Positions 10,026-18,605 of a stretch of DNA of 36,986 bases are shown one piece after another. Source of the stretch: an uncultured Eubacteriales bacterium (GTDB lineage: Bacteria; Bacillota; Clostridia; Oscillospirales; Acutalibacteraceae); contig CASPLG010000014.1 of NCBI GenBank assembly GCA_949422855.1, positions 1 through 36,986 of the forward strand, written 5' to 3'. Position 1 is the stretch's first letter; each line of letters begins with the position of its first letter. The notes under the pieces were generated by a model. That model ran no database searches. It was given only the letters and a program-made list of their open reading frames with translations, and was not told the DNA's origin. The position numbers were made by a program, and so were the translations under genes.

Positions 10026-11573
10026 CTAAAATGACATTCTTTTGGGTTTTACAGTTAATTTTATATTAATTCCAAAAATTTGGTTAAAAAGCTCCTTATT
10101 CTGATTAAATGCCCACTTCTCTAAAACCATATTTGAATCACTTTCTACAATGACGCTCACATCTTTCCCTTTAATACTTACCTTTAAATTTTCAACTTTC
10201 TGAGCATGTGCCCTGTCAAGTGAATTTGCTATCCGTAATAAAACCGTTAATTTTGCAACTGTTAGCTTATCTTCGCCGTAAATATTAAGCATCAATATTT
10301 TGTCCAAATCTAAAAACTCTTGTACCGATAAATATGATACAAACTCTATTATTCTATTTTCTTGTTTGTTCATTCCATATACTGTCAACATATTATCCGG
10401 ACAATTTTTTATTCCGGCAGAATTTTGGCAGTCGTGCAAGTAGCAGCAAATTTCTAATAGTGTTCTATTTTTACTATTAAGACCGTGAAATTTTTTTAGC
10501 CTGTCAAACATTCTGTTAGCTATTTTTCTTACTAATTCGCAATGGTTTATATCACATTTTTCACGCTGTGCAATCATCTTGGCACACGATACTGAGTTTT
10601 CCTTAACATGCGACCTATAAATATTGTCCTTATTAGAGCAAAGTATATTAGATATCGCACAATCCCACAGCTCTATCTTTGGGGTAATCACATACTTAGC
10701 ATTCACTAGGTTCAATAAGTTAACATATATGGCAAGAGTGCCATAAATTAATTTAGATTCTCTTTGTGATATACCAAATTTGCTTTCCAATTTTTCCGCG
10801 GTAAAACTGTTTAACATGGAATAAAGGCTAAATACCTTCTCACTCTGTACACGATATATACCGTTTATTTGGTCTGCGTCCAGAATGTTATTTAATATAT
10901 GAACATCGCTGCCTAAAATAATTATGTTATTTATTGAGTATCCTATAAAGTCTTCTTTTAATCTGCCTATAGACTGCCATAAATATTCATCCATGAGTGT
11001 ATTTATATTGTCTTTCCGATCTATAATCTCCCTAAATATGTCATATATTCTCACGCATCCTATTTGCAAGTTACACCAAAATGAAATTAGTCCCTCGAAA
11101 TAAAGTGCAATACCTATACTTGCTGTGCCAATATATACCATTAAAGTACTTTTGAGATACTCTTCTTTCATCCCTAAGCTTTTAATTAAACTTTCTGCTT
11201 CACAAAAGACTTGTGATTTTTGATAGTTGCTATCCAATACGTCTACATCTATGCCGTTTTGAGTCTTTAGTTGATCGAGAACAAATTCATAATTTTTAGC
11301 TTCTCTGACAGCTGTTGTAGCTATTACCCTACATTTGCTAATCTTGTATTCCTTTAACAAACGTGCAAAACTCTTCATTATGTTAGAAATTTCGCTGACG
11401 GTTTTAGAGCTGATAATACCCGTTGTAAAAACGTCATGCCCTATATTTATGGGATATTCTAATCTCTCTAAATCAGAAATCTTTCCCCCATACATTTGAG
11501 AGATTCTCATCCTCACAATATCAGAGCTGATATCTACAACAGCTGCTATTTCGTTATTTTTTCTTGCACACAA
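10026..11573 (-). CDS. ppx: Ppx/GppA-like protein with degenerate active site and HD domain
   Basis: Position next to ppk and overall layout match exopolyphosphatase: an ASKHA phosphatase half followed by a C-terminal HD-type helical half (CCYLHDCQ). The start is TTG at 11573 because GGGGGAG lies five bases upstream; the longer frame to 11633 has no site. This gives 515 residues. The sequence is poorly conserved where it should be strongest. The first phosphate loop, normally DIGSNSxR, reads VDISSDIVRM. The GNEEAR region reads DSNYQKSQ. The second loop, normally DIGGGS, reads YIGTASIG. TAVREAKN is retained. Known family members use these glycines and acidic residues for catalysis, so I infer weak or absent hydrolysis. 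It may bind polyphosphate or (p)ppGpp without cleaving it. Family call sure, activity doubtful. Confidence 0.82.
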   Translation of the reverse strand: MCARKNNEIAAVVDISSDIVRMRISQMYGGKISDLERLEYPINIGHDVFTTGIISSKTVSEISNIMKSFARLLKEYKISKCRVIATTAVREAKNYEFVLDQLKTQNGIDVDVLDSNYQKSQVFCEAESLIKSLGMKEEYLKSTLMVYIGTASIGIALYFEGLISFWCNLQIGCVRIYDIFREIIDRKDNINTLMDEYLWQSIGRLKEDFIGYSINNIIILGSDVHILNNILDADQINGIYRVQSEKVFSLYSMLNSFTAEKLESKFGISQRESKLIYGTLAIYVNLLNLVNAKYVITPKIELWDCAISNILCSNKDNIYRSHVKENSVSCAKMIAQREKCDINHCELVRKIANRMFDRLKKFHGLNSKNRTLLEICCYLHDCQNSAGIKNCPDNMLTVYGMNKQENRIIEFVSYLSVQEFLDLDKILMLNIYGEDKLTVAKLTVLLRIANSLDRAHAQKVENLKVSIKGKDVSVIVESDSNMVLEKWAFNQNKELFNQIFGINIKLTVKPKRMSF

Positions 11574-11651
11574 GCAACTCCCCCTCTTTCTAAGTTGCAA
11601 AATATTATATAAAATATACATCACAACTTCCAAAATTATAATAATTATACA

Positions 11652-12575
11652 TTATAAAGACTTAGATTGCAATATATTAATTGTATCTATAAAATATTTA
11701 GGTAAATTGCTGAATATCTCGATATATTTTTCACTTCTTGGATGTACAAATCCTATCGTTTTAGCATGCAAACATTGTCCCTTCAATAGTTTTATCTTAT
11801 TTTTAGGGCCATATACTTCATCCCCGACCAAAGGATGACCTATATAAGACATATGTACTCTTATTTGGTGTGTTCGTCCTGTTTCTAAAATTAGCTTTAT
11901 TTTAGTAAAACCCGTGTACCTCTTCTGTACTTCAAAATGTGTAATTGCTCGCCTTGAGTTTTTATACACCACTGCCATTTTTTTTCTATCCTTAGGGTGA
12001 CGTCCTATTGGCAAATCTATTTTCCCCACGTCTTCCTTTATGTTTCCATAAACTATTGCTTCATATTCCCTCTTAAAAGAATGTACTTTTATTTGTTCCG
12101 CCAACATTCTATGAGAAAAATCGTTTTTTGCCACTATTAAAAGTCCACTTGTGTCTTTATCTATCCTATGGACTATCCCCGGACGAATTACCCCGTTTAT
12201 GCCCGATAAAGAGCTGCCACAATGATAGAGTAAAGCATTTACAAGTGTACCCTCATAGTTCCCCGGTGCAGGATGTACAACCATTCCTTTAGGCTTATTT
12301 ACAACCAGTAAATCGTCATCTTCATACATTATGTCCAGAGGAACATCTTCAGGTTTAATGTCCAAGCTCGCCGCCGGTACAATACTGATTTCAACCGATT
12401 CCCCATCTTTTACTTTATAATTTTTATCTTTAATATCTCCGTCAACTTTGATAAACCCGCCGGAAATTAACTTTTGAACTGCCGAGCGTGTATATTCCGG
12501 CAAAAATGTACAAATGGCTTTGTCAAGTCTGCTCCCCGACAAAGAACCATCAACCTTTTTATTTATAATCTCCAT
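11652..12575 (-). CDS. rluD: RluD-family 23S rRNA pseudouridine synthase
   Basis: A 307-residue enzyme of the RluA/RluD group, which isomerises uridines in large-subunit rRNA. An S4 RNA-binding domain occupies roughly residues 15-65 (SRLDKAICTFLPEYTRSAVQ). The catalytic domain follows, with Asp139 in HRIDKDTSGL as the nucleophile. RTHQIRVHM lies further on. Starts at ATG 12575, 11 bases after lspA, with an AGGTG ribosome binding site inside the lspA end. lspA-rluD adjacency is common in Bacillota. The target uridines cannot be read from sequence; the symbol follows the usual annotation of this position (ylyB in Bacillus). Confidence 0.92.
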   Translation of the reverse strand: MEIINKKVDGSLSGSRLDKAICTFLPEYTRSAVQKLISGGFIKVDGDIKDKNYKVKDGESVEISIVPAASLDIKPEDVPLDIMYEDDDLLVVNKPKGMVVHPAPGNYEGTLVNALLYHCGSSLSGINGVIRPGIVHRIDKDTSGLLIVAKNDFSHRMLAEQIKVHSFKREYEAIVYGNIKEDVGKIDLPIGRHPKDRKKMAVVYKNSRRAITHFEVQKRYTGFTKIKLILETGRTHQIRVHMSYIGHPLVGDEVYGPKNKIKLLKGQCLHAKTIGFVHPRSEKYIEIFSNLPKYFIDTINILQSKSL

Positions 12576-12586
12576 CTTTGGTTAAT

Positions 12587-13111
12587 TCACACCTTTTCAT
12601 TTTTTGTTTCCCGATATATGAAAACTATATAAAATATTAGTCCTGAGACCCCAAACGTTATACAGTAATCCGCAAAATTACAAACCGGCTCGAAAAACGA
12701 CAGCTTTATATAATCTATTACGTATCCATATATCAGTCTGTCAAGCAAGTTGCCTGCCCCTCCACCAATTATCAATGACAGAAAAAACAATATAATTTTA
12801 TTGTAATTATATTTGCTAAAAATCCACACTGCTAAAAGTACAAGAAAGATAGCATTTACAATAATTAAAAATATCCTATTTTGGTTAAATATTCCAAATG
12901 CCGCTCCGGTATTTTCGGTATATACTATTTCAACCATTCCATTTAAAAATTTGTAGCTTCCATTGCCCTTTATGTTTAGTAAAACCATGCGTTTGATAAA
13001 AAAGTCAGCCAGAGTCACCAAACATGCATATACTATACACTTAAATTTGCATTTTATATTTATCACCCCAATATAAATTAGCAATGACGCACCTGTAAGA
13101 TACGTCATCAC
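12587..13111 (-). CDS. lspA: Lipoprotein signal peptidase (signal peptidase II)
   Basis: An integral membrane aspartyl protease that removes signal peptides from diacylglyceryl-modified prolipoproteins. Four hydrophobic helices are visible. Conserved blocks: ENTGAAFG; GAGNLLDR with the first catalytic Asp; VIDY; and CNFADYCI with the second. The frame opens at GTG 13111 (ATG at 13108), giving 174 residues, longer than the usual 150-165, and adds an extra hydrophobic stretch with no ribosome binding site. A perfect GGGGTGAT at 13062-13069 lies four bases before ATA at 13057, which would give 156 residues beginning just before the first true helix. The real start may therefore be ATA 13057 or GTG 13066. 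It sits 18 bases after ileS. Confidence 0.93.
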   Translation of the reverse strand: MMTYLTGASLLIYIGVINIKCKFKCIVYACLVTLADFFIKRMVLLNIKGNGSYKFLNGMVEIVYTENTGAAFGIFNQNRIFLIIVNAIFLVLLAVWIFSKYNYNKIILFFLSLIIGGGAGNLLDRLIYGYVIDYIKLSFFEPVCNFADYCITFGVSGLIFYIVFIYRETKNEKV

Positions 13112-13129
13112 ATAAATATCAATTTAAAC

Positions 13130-15928
13130 CTAGTCCTGTTTCATAACCTCTATACATCTCTTACATAATTCAGGATTTTCACTGTCCTGGCCAACTGTAT
13201 CGCTATAACTCCAACATCTTTGGCATTTAACTCCGTCAGCGTGCTCTACCCTAACCGTCATGTCTACAAAGCCATCAACCTTGGTGTCTCCCTCTCCTTC
13301 AGAAAGAATCTCTACATCCGACACAATTAGTACGGATTTTAAGGTATCAGCAAGTTTTTTCAGAAAATTATACGTATCTCCCTTACAATACACGCTAACC
13401 TTTGCATCTAAAGAAGAACCTATAACCTTATTTTTTCTGGCAGTCTCTAACGCTTTTTTCAGTTCATCCCTTATCGTATGAATTTCTTCCCACTGTCTCA
13501 TAAACCCATCGCTAACATTCACAGGAATCTTTCCCGGCATATCGTTTAAAATTATATTCTCTTTGTCATCACCGTCAATGTGGGGCATATATTTCCAAAT
13601 TTCTTGAGTGGTGAATGGCAAAATCGGTGACAAAAGTTTCGCAAGAGCATCGACTATCAAATAAATACAAGTTTGTGCACAGCGTCTTTCACTGCTCTCC
13701 TGTGAGTAGACATAAAGCCTGTCTTTTAACACGTCCAAGTAGAAATTTGACATATCAACTATACAAAACTTATGAATTGCATGGTAAATACTATGAAATT
13801 CCAACTCTTCATACGCAGCCTTCGATTTATCAATTAGCTCGTTTAACTTTATGATTGCCCACTTATCTATGTCACTAATCTCCGATAAATTGGACATATC
13901 CTTATTTGGATCAAAATCGTACAGATTTCCTATTATGTATCTTGCCGTATTTCTGATTTTTCTATAAGATTCACTGAGCTGTTTAAGCATGTCATGTGAA
14001 ATTTTTACATCAGAGTGGTAATCAGAAGAAGCTACCCACAATCTTAACACATCTGCACCATATTTTTCCACCACATCACTTGGTGAAACACCATTTCCCT
14101 GCGATTTAGACTGTTTTTTGCCCTCTTCATCCACTACCCAGCCATGTGTGGCAACGGCTCTATACGGTGTATGTCCAAATGCTGCAACGCCCGTTATTAA
14201 AGACGACTGAAACCATCCTCTATACTGATCCGACCCCTCAAGATATAAATCAGCCGGCCATTTCAAGCCATTTTTCTCGTTGCACACCGCCGCATGGGAC
14301 GTCCCTGAATCAAACCAAACATCCATTATATCCTTCTCTTTGATAAATTTTGAACAGCCGCACTCAGGACACTTTACACCTTCCGGCATTAAATCCTCAG
14401 CTTTCCTCGTAAACCACGCATCAGACCCCTCCTCACCGAAAATTTTCGCCACGCAGTCCATTACACCTTTATCAATAAGCGCCGTTTCACATTCTTCACA
14501 GAAAAATATAGGTATAGGGACTCCCCACTTTCTCTGCCTCGAAATACACCAATCTTTTCTCTCACTTATCATGGAGAATATTCTCTCTCTGCCCCATGCC
14601 GGAATCCAATTTACCTTGTCAATTTCTTCAAGTGCCTGATTTTTGAACTTATCTATTGAACAGAACCACTGCTGTGTCGCCCTGAACAGAATAGGATTTT
14701 TACATCTCCAACAGTGAGGGTACTGGTGTTTTATACTGCGTGATGCAAAAAGCATACCTTGCTTTTTTAGGTATTGGATTATCTCCTTCCCCGCATCAGA
14801 AGTGTTAAGACCGCTAAACTCCCCGGCTTCATCGGTTAAAATTCCTCTTGAATCAACAGGTACCAAAACCGGTATATCTTTATATTTTTGGCATACCTCA
14901 AAATCTTCTACACCGTGCCCCGGAGCTGTATGTACGCACCCTGTACCACTGTCAAGCGTAACGTGGTCTCCTAAAATAACAAGAGATGTTCTATCCAAAA
15001 ATGGATGCTTTACTTTCATGTATTCCAGGTCTTTACCCAAAAATTCCGCCACTACCTCATAATCTTCTATCTGTGCTGCCGACATCGTCTTCTCAACAAG
15101 TTCACTCGCTACAACATAAAATTCATTCGCACACCTAACTACACAATATTCAAAATCAGCCCCTAAGCATATTGCTACATTTCCGGGCAAAGTCCACGCA
15201 GTAGTCGTCCATATGACAAAATACGTATTTTTTATATCAATCCCTAAAGTCTTGAATTTTCCCATGTCGTCGGAAACCCTGAACTTGACATATATTGACT
15301 CACAATCATCATTGGCATATTCTATCTCGGCCTCTGCAAGGGCAGTCTCGCAAGTAGGACACCAATAAACCGGTTTAAGCCCACGGTAAATAGCTCCTTT
15401 GTCTGCCATCAATGCAAAAACTTCAATCTGCTTCTTCTCAAATTCCGGCAAAAGAGTTATATACGGATTATCCCAATCTGCCAAAACTCCTAAACGTTTG
15501 AACTGCTCACGCTGTTTGTCAACATAAAACATGGCAAACTCACTGCATATCTTTCGCAATTCGACATCTGTTAAATTTTTGGCCTTCTGAATCCCAACCT
15601 TATCCCTGGCTTTTAATTCTGTGGGCAAACCGTGCGTATCCCATCCAGGAATAAACGGAGATTTAAATCCAGACATATTTTTGTATCTGACAATTATGTC
15701 TTTTAATATCTTGTTCATCGCATGCCCTAAATGTATATCTCCATTAGCGTAAGGAGGCCCATCATGAAGTACATAGATAGGCTTACCGCTATTTTTTTCC
15801 ATAACTTTGGAATATAAGTCCTCATTTTCCCAATTCTTTAACATCTCGGGTTCTTTATCTGTTAGTCCCGCCCTCATGGGGAAGTCCGTATGAGGCAAAT
15901 TTAAAGTTTTACTATAGTCTTTGGGCAT
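13130..15928 (-). CDS. ileS: Isoleucyl-tRNA synthetase
   Basis: Class I synthetase that charges tRNA-Ile. ATG 15928 is chosen because GAGGAG lies eight bases upstream; the TTG two codons earlier would be too close. About 932 residues, full length. HIGH signature is HLGH near residue 67 (PPYANGDIHLGH). The editing domain contains WTTTAWTLPGN. The KMSKS loop reads KQSKSQGN near residue 603. A C-terminal zinc finger is visible as CQRCW and CKRC in the last 35 residues. The bacterial-type layout with a zinc finger suggests the mupirocin-sensitive class, an inference from architecture. It lies 18 bases after divIVA; no T-box leader was seen in that gap, so isoleucine control, if any, acts further upstream. 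Confidence 0.97.
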   Translation of the reverse strand: MPKDYSKTLNLPHTDFPMRAGLTDKEPEMLKNWENEDLYSKVMEKNSGKPIYVLHDGPPYANGDIHLGHAMNKILKDIIVRYKNMSGFKSPFIPGWDTHGLPTELKARDKVGIQKAKNLTDVELRKICSEFAMFYVDKQREQFKRLGVLADWDNPYITLLPEFEKKQIEVFALMADKGAIYRGLKPVYWCPTCETALAEAEIEYANDDCESIYVKFRVSDDMGKFKTLGIDIKNTYFVIWTTTAWTLPGNVAICLGADFEYCVVRCANEFYVVASELVEKTMSAAQIEDYEVVAEFLGKDLEYMKVKHPFLDRTSLVILGDHVTLDSGTGCVHTAPGHGVEDFEVCQKYKDIPVLVPVDSRGILTDEAGEFSGLNTSDAGKEIIQYLKKQGMLFASRSIKHQYPHCWRCKNPILFRATQQWFCSIDKFKNQALEEIDKVNWIPAWGRERIFSMISERKDWCISRQRKWGVPIPIFFCEECETALIDKGVMDCVAKIFGEEGSDAWFTRKAEDLMPEGVKCPECGCSKFIKEKDIMDVWFDSGTSHAAVCNEKNGLKWPADLYLEGSDQYRGWFQSSLITGVAAFGHTPYRAVATHGWVVDEEGKKQSKSQGNGVSPSDVVEKYGADVLRLWVASSDYHSDVKISHDMLKQLSESYRKIRNTARYIIGNLYDFDPNKDMSNLSEISDIDKWAIIKLNELIDKSKAAYEELEFHSIYHAIHKFCIVDMSNFYLDVLKDRLYVYSQESSERRCAQTCIYLIVDALAKLLSPILPFTTQEIWKYMPHIDGDDKENIILNDMPGKIPVNVSDGFMRQWEEIHTIRDELKKALETARKNKVIGSSLDAKVSVYCKGDTYNFLKKLADTLKSVLIVSDVEILSEGEGDTKVDGFVDMTVRVEHADGVKCQRCWSYSDTVGQDSENPELCKRCIEVMKQD

Positions 15929-15946
15929 TAACAAATCTCCTCTTCA

Positions 15947-16762
15947 TCATTTTTTACGTCTAAAAAGCCCCGCGCACAGACCCTTTCCAAATTCATGGCT
16001 GCCATTTCTAAACTTTTCGCCGAATTTTAAATTCTTAAGCTTGGCCTTTTTTAAAGAATCTCCGCCTTCACTGAGTACCCCACTGTAAATATCCTCCAAA
16101 ATATCCGAATCACGCACATCTCCAGCAACTTTATCCGGCTTCACGCTTTCATTCACACTCGGCGATGCTATGTTAATCAGTCCCTCATGCTTATTAGACT
16201 CCATAGAATCAAACGAACCGTCACTATTTCCGACTTCAACCACTTGAGTATCCGAGTCAAGATTCTTATCGGTTTTTGTGCCTTTCGGAATTTCTACATT
16301 CTCATCGTCTTCTCTGATTTTCTTTACCTCGTCAATCTGCTGCGTGCAAATCTTTATAAGTTCATTCTGAAACTTTTCAAGCCTAATACGTATATCCCAT
16401 GCTATTTCTTTCTGCCTTGCAACCTCATCTTTAGCATTGCTTACAATCTCATCGGCTTTTCTAGATGCCTCCAAAAGTACGCTCTTTACTTTATTATCAG
16501 CATCCAACAATGATGCGTCAGCCAACTTTTGTGCACTAAGCAGTGCATTTCTTATACCGCTTTCTTCTTCTTTGTACTTCGCCAGCTTCCCCTTAAGTTC
16601 TTCCATCTGCGCAAGCAACCTCATATTTTCACGCTGTAAATCCTCATAAGACTCCAAAATCTTATCTGCAAAAGAGTCCACTTCAAAAGCCTTGTATCCG
16701 CCGAATACAGACTTTCTAAAATTTACATTTTTAATGTCCTCAACCTTAACCAAAAAATCCAC
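15947..16762 (-). CDS. divIVA: DivIVA-family cell division/polarity protein
   Basis: DivIVA proteins bind curved membrane through an N-terminal domain and recruit division or polar partners by coiled coils. The N-terminal signature VNFRKSVFGGYKAFEVDSF (about residues 13-31) is typical. A long heptad-rich coiled coil follows (about 35-150, rich in Glu, Lys, Ala), then an acidic linker and a basic C-terminal end (FRRKK). 271 residues is longer than Bacillus DivIVA because of the linker. GTG 16762 is used; AGAGGG lies unusually close to it, and TTG at 16753 is an alternative. It follows sepF by 34 bases, the standard sepF-divIVA-ileS arrangement. Confidence 0.92.
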   Translation of the reverse strand: MDFLVKVEDIKNVNFRKSVFGGYKAFEVDSFADKILESYEDLQRENMRLLAQMEELKGKLAKYKEEESGIRNALLSAQKLADASLLDADNKVKSVLLEASRKADEIVSNAKDEVARQKEIAWDIRIRLEKFQNELIKICTQQIDEVKKIREDDENVEIPKGTKTDKNLDSDTQVVEVGNSDGSFDSMESNKHEGLINIASPSVNESVKPDKVAGDVRDSDILEDIYSGVLSEGGDSLKKAKLKNLKFGEKFRNGSHEFGKGLCAGLFRRKK

Positions 16763-16796
16763 ATCCCTCTTCAGAAAATAATCTCAAGATATGTAT

Positions 16797-17243
16797 CTAA
16801 AAACAAACTCCGCTGTTTTCCAAACCATCCAACACGCTATCTCCGGTTATATCAACATTATAAGGAGTTATCACATAAGTATCCGTCGCAGCCTTTTTGA
16901 TTTTCCCACCGTTGGCATAAGCAACTCCACTTAAAAAGTCCACTATCCTTCTAGAAGAATCCTTGTTGGCGTTCTCTAAATTCAGCACAATCGTATTCAT
17001 TTTCAATAATTCATCTGCTATATTTGTCGTGTCATCTCCGAAGCCTTCAGGTTTACACAAAACAACTTGCAACTTATTGGAATGTATATTAATTACTCTG
17101 CTGTTTTCTTCCGCATTTCTATGGTTTCTGGCATCGTTATCCCCTTGAACCTCTTCCTCTTGTTGCTCGTCGTCCTCTTCATAATCGTATTCATCGTCAA
17201 CTGCAGTCCACATCTCTTTGAACTTCCGCATTAATCCTGCCAT
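16797..17243 (-). CDS. sepF: SepF, FtsZ membrane anchor and bundling protein
   Basis: SepF binds FtsZ and the membrane and helps build the division septum. The short N-terminal segment MAGLMRKFKEMW is the amphipathic membrane helix. Next is a very acidic linker (YDYEEDDEQQEEE), then the SepF domain with KPEGFGDDTTNIADELL, TIVLNLEN and RRIVDFLSG, ending in a GVCF tail. 148 residues, normal size. AAGGAG precedes ATG 17243. It has its own promoter (17308-17336), so sepF-divIVA-ileS can be expressed apart from the upstream repair genes. Confidence 0.96.
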   Translation of the reverse strand: MAGLMRKFKEMWTAVDDEYDYEEDDEQQEEEVQGDNDARNHRNAEENSRVINIHSNKLQVVLCKPEGFGDDTTNIADELLKMNTIVLNLENANKDSSRRIVDFLSGVAYANGGKIKKAATDTYVITPYNVDITGDSVLDGLENSGVCF

Positions 17244-17307
17244 GTAAAATTACAACTCCTTTTTTGATAGTACTTCTTGTCCGGAATGTATCAACATCCA
17301 TACTAGT

Positions 17308-17336
17308 ATTATGATTTTTAATCATAAAGATGTCAA
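17308..17336 (-). promoter_or_regulatory. sepF promoter with overlapping 8-bp dyad
   Basis: On the minus strand TTGACA (17331-17336) and CATAAT (17308-17313) are 17 bases apart. A perfect inverted repeat TTATGATT-AAA-AATCATAA covers 17309-17327, lying across the spacer and the -10 box. That position is typical of a repressor operator. The sepF start is about 65 bases downstream. Confidence 0.65.
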
Positions 17337-17378
17337 TAATAATTTTAATTTTTTATCCTAAATCTAGTGATTTTTAAA

Positions 17379-18605
17379 TCATTTTATAAATTTACCGTCG
17401 AATAAGTCTTTGCCCTCAGTCACTATGTTGTCTCCCGCTTTTAAGTAGGGTATATCAGTTTCATCATTGGCTTTCTCCGAAGCCACAACATACTCATTGT
17501 TTGAATATAGCACATTAATCCTCCTAAAAGATATCACATTTCCACATTTTATATTCACTCCCATAATACCATCTTTGTAACAAACCGCACCCTTTTTAAT
17601 TTTGTACCCGTAATACTCATTATTTTTGATTACTATGGGACCCTTCCTGAAATTTAAAATCTCCTCATTCATATTGTTGCAGCAAAAAATCACATTCTTT
17701 TCACTTTCTCCCGTATCTTTCACGTCATGCACGGTGCAGGCAATATCCTCTGCTCCCTCGGAAACAAAACTTATCTTGCAATCGCCGCCTTTTTTTATCC
17801 TCTCAGCATCTTCATTACAAACTCGGCACAATATATACCAGTCCCCGGAATTTATTAACTTACCTATGCAGTCTCTCGGAGTCTGCCCTCCTATATTCTC
17901 CACTTTAGTATCACCTATAGCAGAATTTTTCACATCATTATAATCTACACAGGATTCATATCCATCCAAAAAATTAACAAAGCACCCCGCAGATGGCGAA
18001 TAAATGCACTTCTTTTCCCCCGAAAAAGACTCTTTTAATTCCTTCTCTCTCCCCTTCAGTGATTCGATTCTACCCGAAATGTCTTCATTCTTACCCATAG
18101 ACATCCTTTTCTCACTCATGATTTTGACAAGCTCATTTTTCCTATCAAACATTCCCGGATAATCGTTTTGTGCCGCATTAATCCTCAATTTCGAGATTTC
18201 TTCATTTATCCCCGAGTCTAGCACATCCGGACTTTTTAGGTTCAATGCATCTATCCTGCAAAGGCCATCGAGCATCCGAACTTCCCCGCTTATTTTATCT
18301 AATTCGCAGCCCAAAAGAGCATCATGGGAATTATTGTATATTTGTGCTATTACCCCGCCTTTTGAAACTTTCTCTCCATTTGCCAGCTTGTATACTATAT
18401 ACCCACCACCCTGAAAATCCGGTAAAACAGCCTCATCCCTAACAGCAAATCCTGTTGTTTTAATAATATCTTCTTCTAGAGAACATCTGGCTGCTTCTGT
18501 TTTAATACCAAGCTCACTTTTTTTGTAATAGTTGTACGCAAAACAGCATATAAAAAAAAATATACAAATTACTATAAAAATGTTTCTTTTTTTAACTGTT
18601 ACCAT
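17379..18605 (-). CDS. HlyD/membrane-fusion-like protein in the division cluster
   Basis: A 408-residue protein with one N-terminal membrane helix (about residues 8-25) and a large extracytoplasmic part. Residues about 40-90 look like a biotinyl/lipoyl half (TTGFAVRDEAVLP, GYIVYKLANGEKVSKGGVIAQIY), then a helical hairpin region (about 100-190) and beta-rich C-terminal domains. This is the layout of HlyD-type adaptor proteins. No ABC permease, ATPase or outer-membrane partner is nearby. I recall similar proteins upstream of sepF in other Clostridia, so a cell-envelope or division role is possible but unproven. ATG 18605 has AGGAG upstream and overlaps the end of miaA by 14 bases, indicating translational coupling. 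Sure of topology, moderately sure of family. Confidence 0.7.
   Translation of the reverse strand: MVTVKKRNIFIVICIFFFICCFAYNYYKKSELGIKTEAARCSLEEDIIKTTGFAVRDEAVLPDFQGGGYIVYKLANGEKVSKGGVIAQIYNNSHDALLGCELDKISGEVRMLDGLCRIDALNLKSPDVLDSGINEEISKLRINAAQNDYPGMFDRKNELVKIMSEKRMSMGKNEDISGRIESLKGREKELKESFSGEKKCIYSPSAGCFVNFLDGYESCVDYNDVKNSAIGDTKVENIGGQTPRDCIGKLINSGDWYILCRVCNEDAERIKKGGDCKISFVSEGAEDIACTVHDVKDTGESEKNVIFCCNNMNEEILNFRKGPIVIKNNEYYGYKIKKGAVCYKDGIMGVNIKCGNVISFRRINVLYSNNEYVVASEKANDETDIPYLKAGDNIVTEGKDLFDGKFIK

Noticed and set aside
15929..15946. T-box leader for ileS
   Set aside because: The gap to divIVA is only 18 bases and contains just the ribosome binding site; there is no room for a T-box.
17340..17378. 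Terminator after the HlyD-like gene
   Set aside because: Only a 6-bp AT-only stem is present and no clear U run follows on the minus strand, so it is not called.
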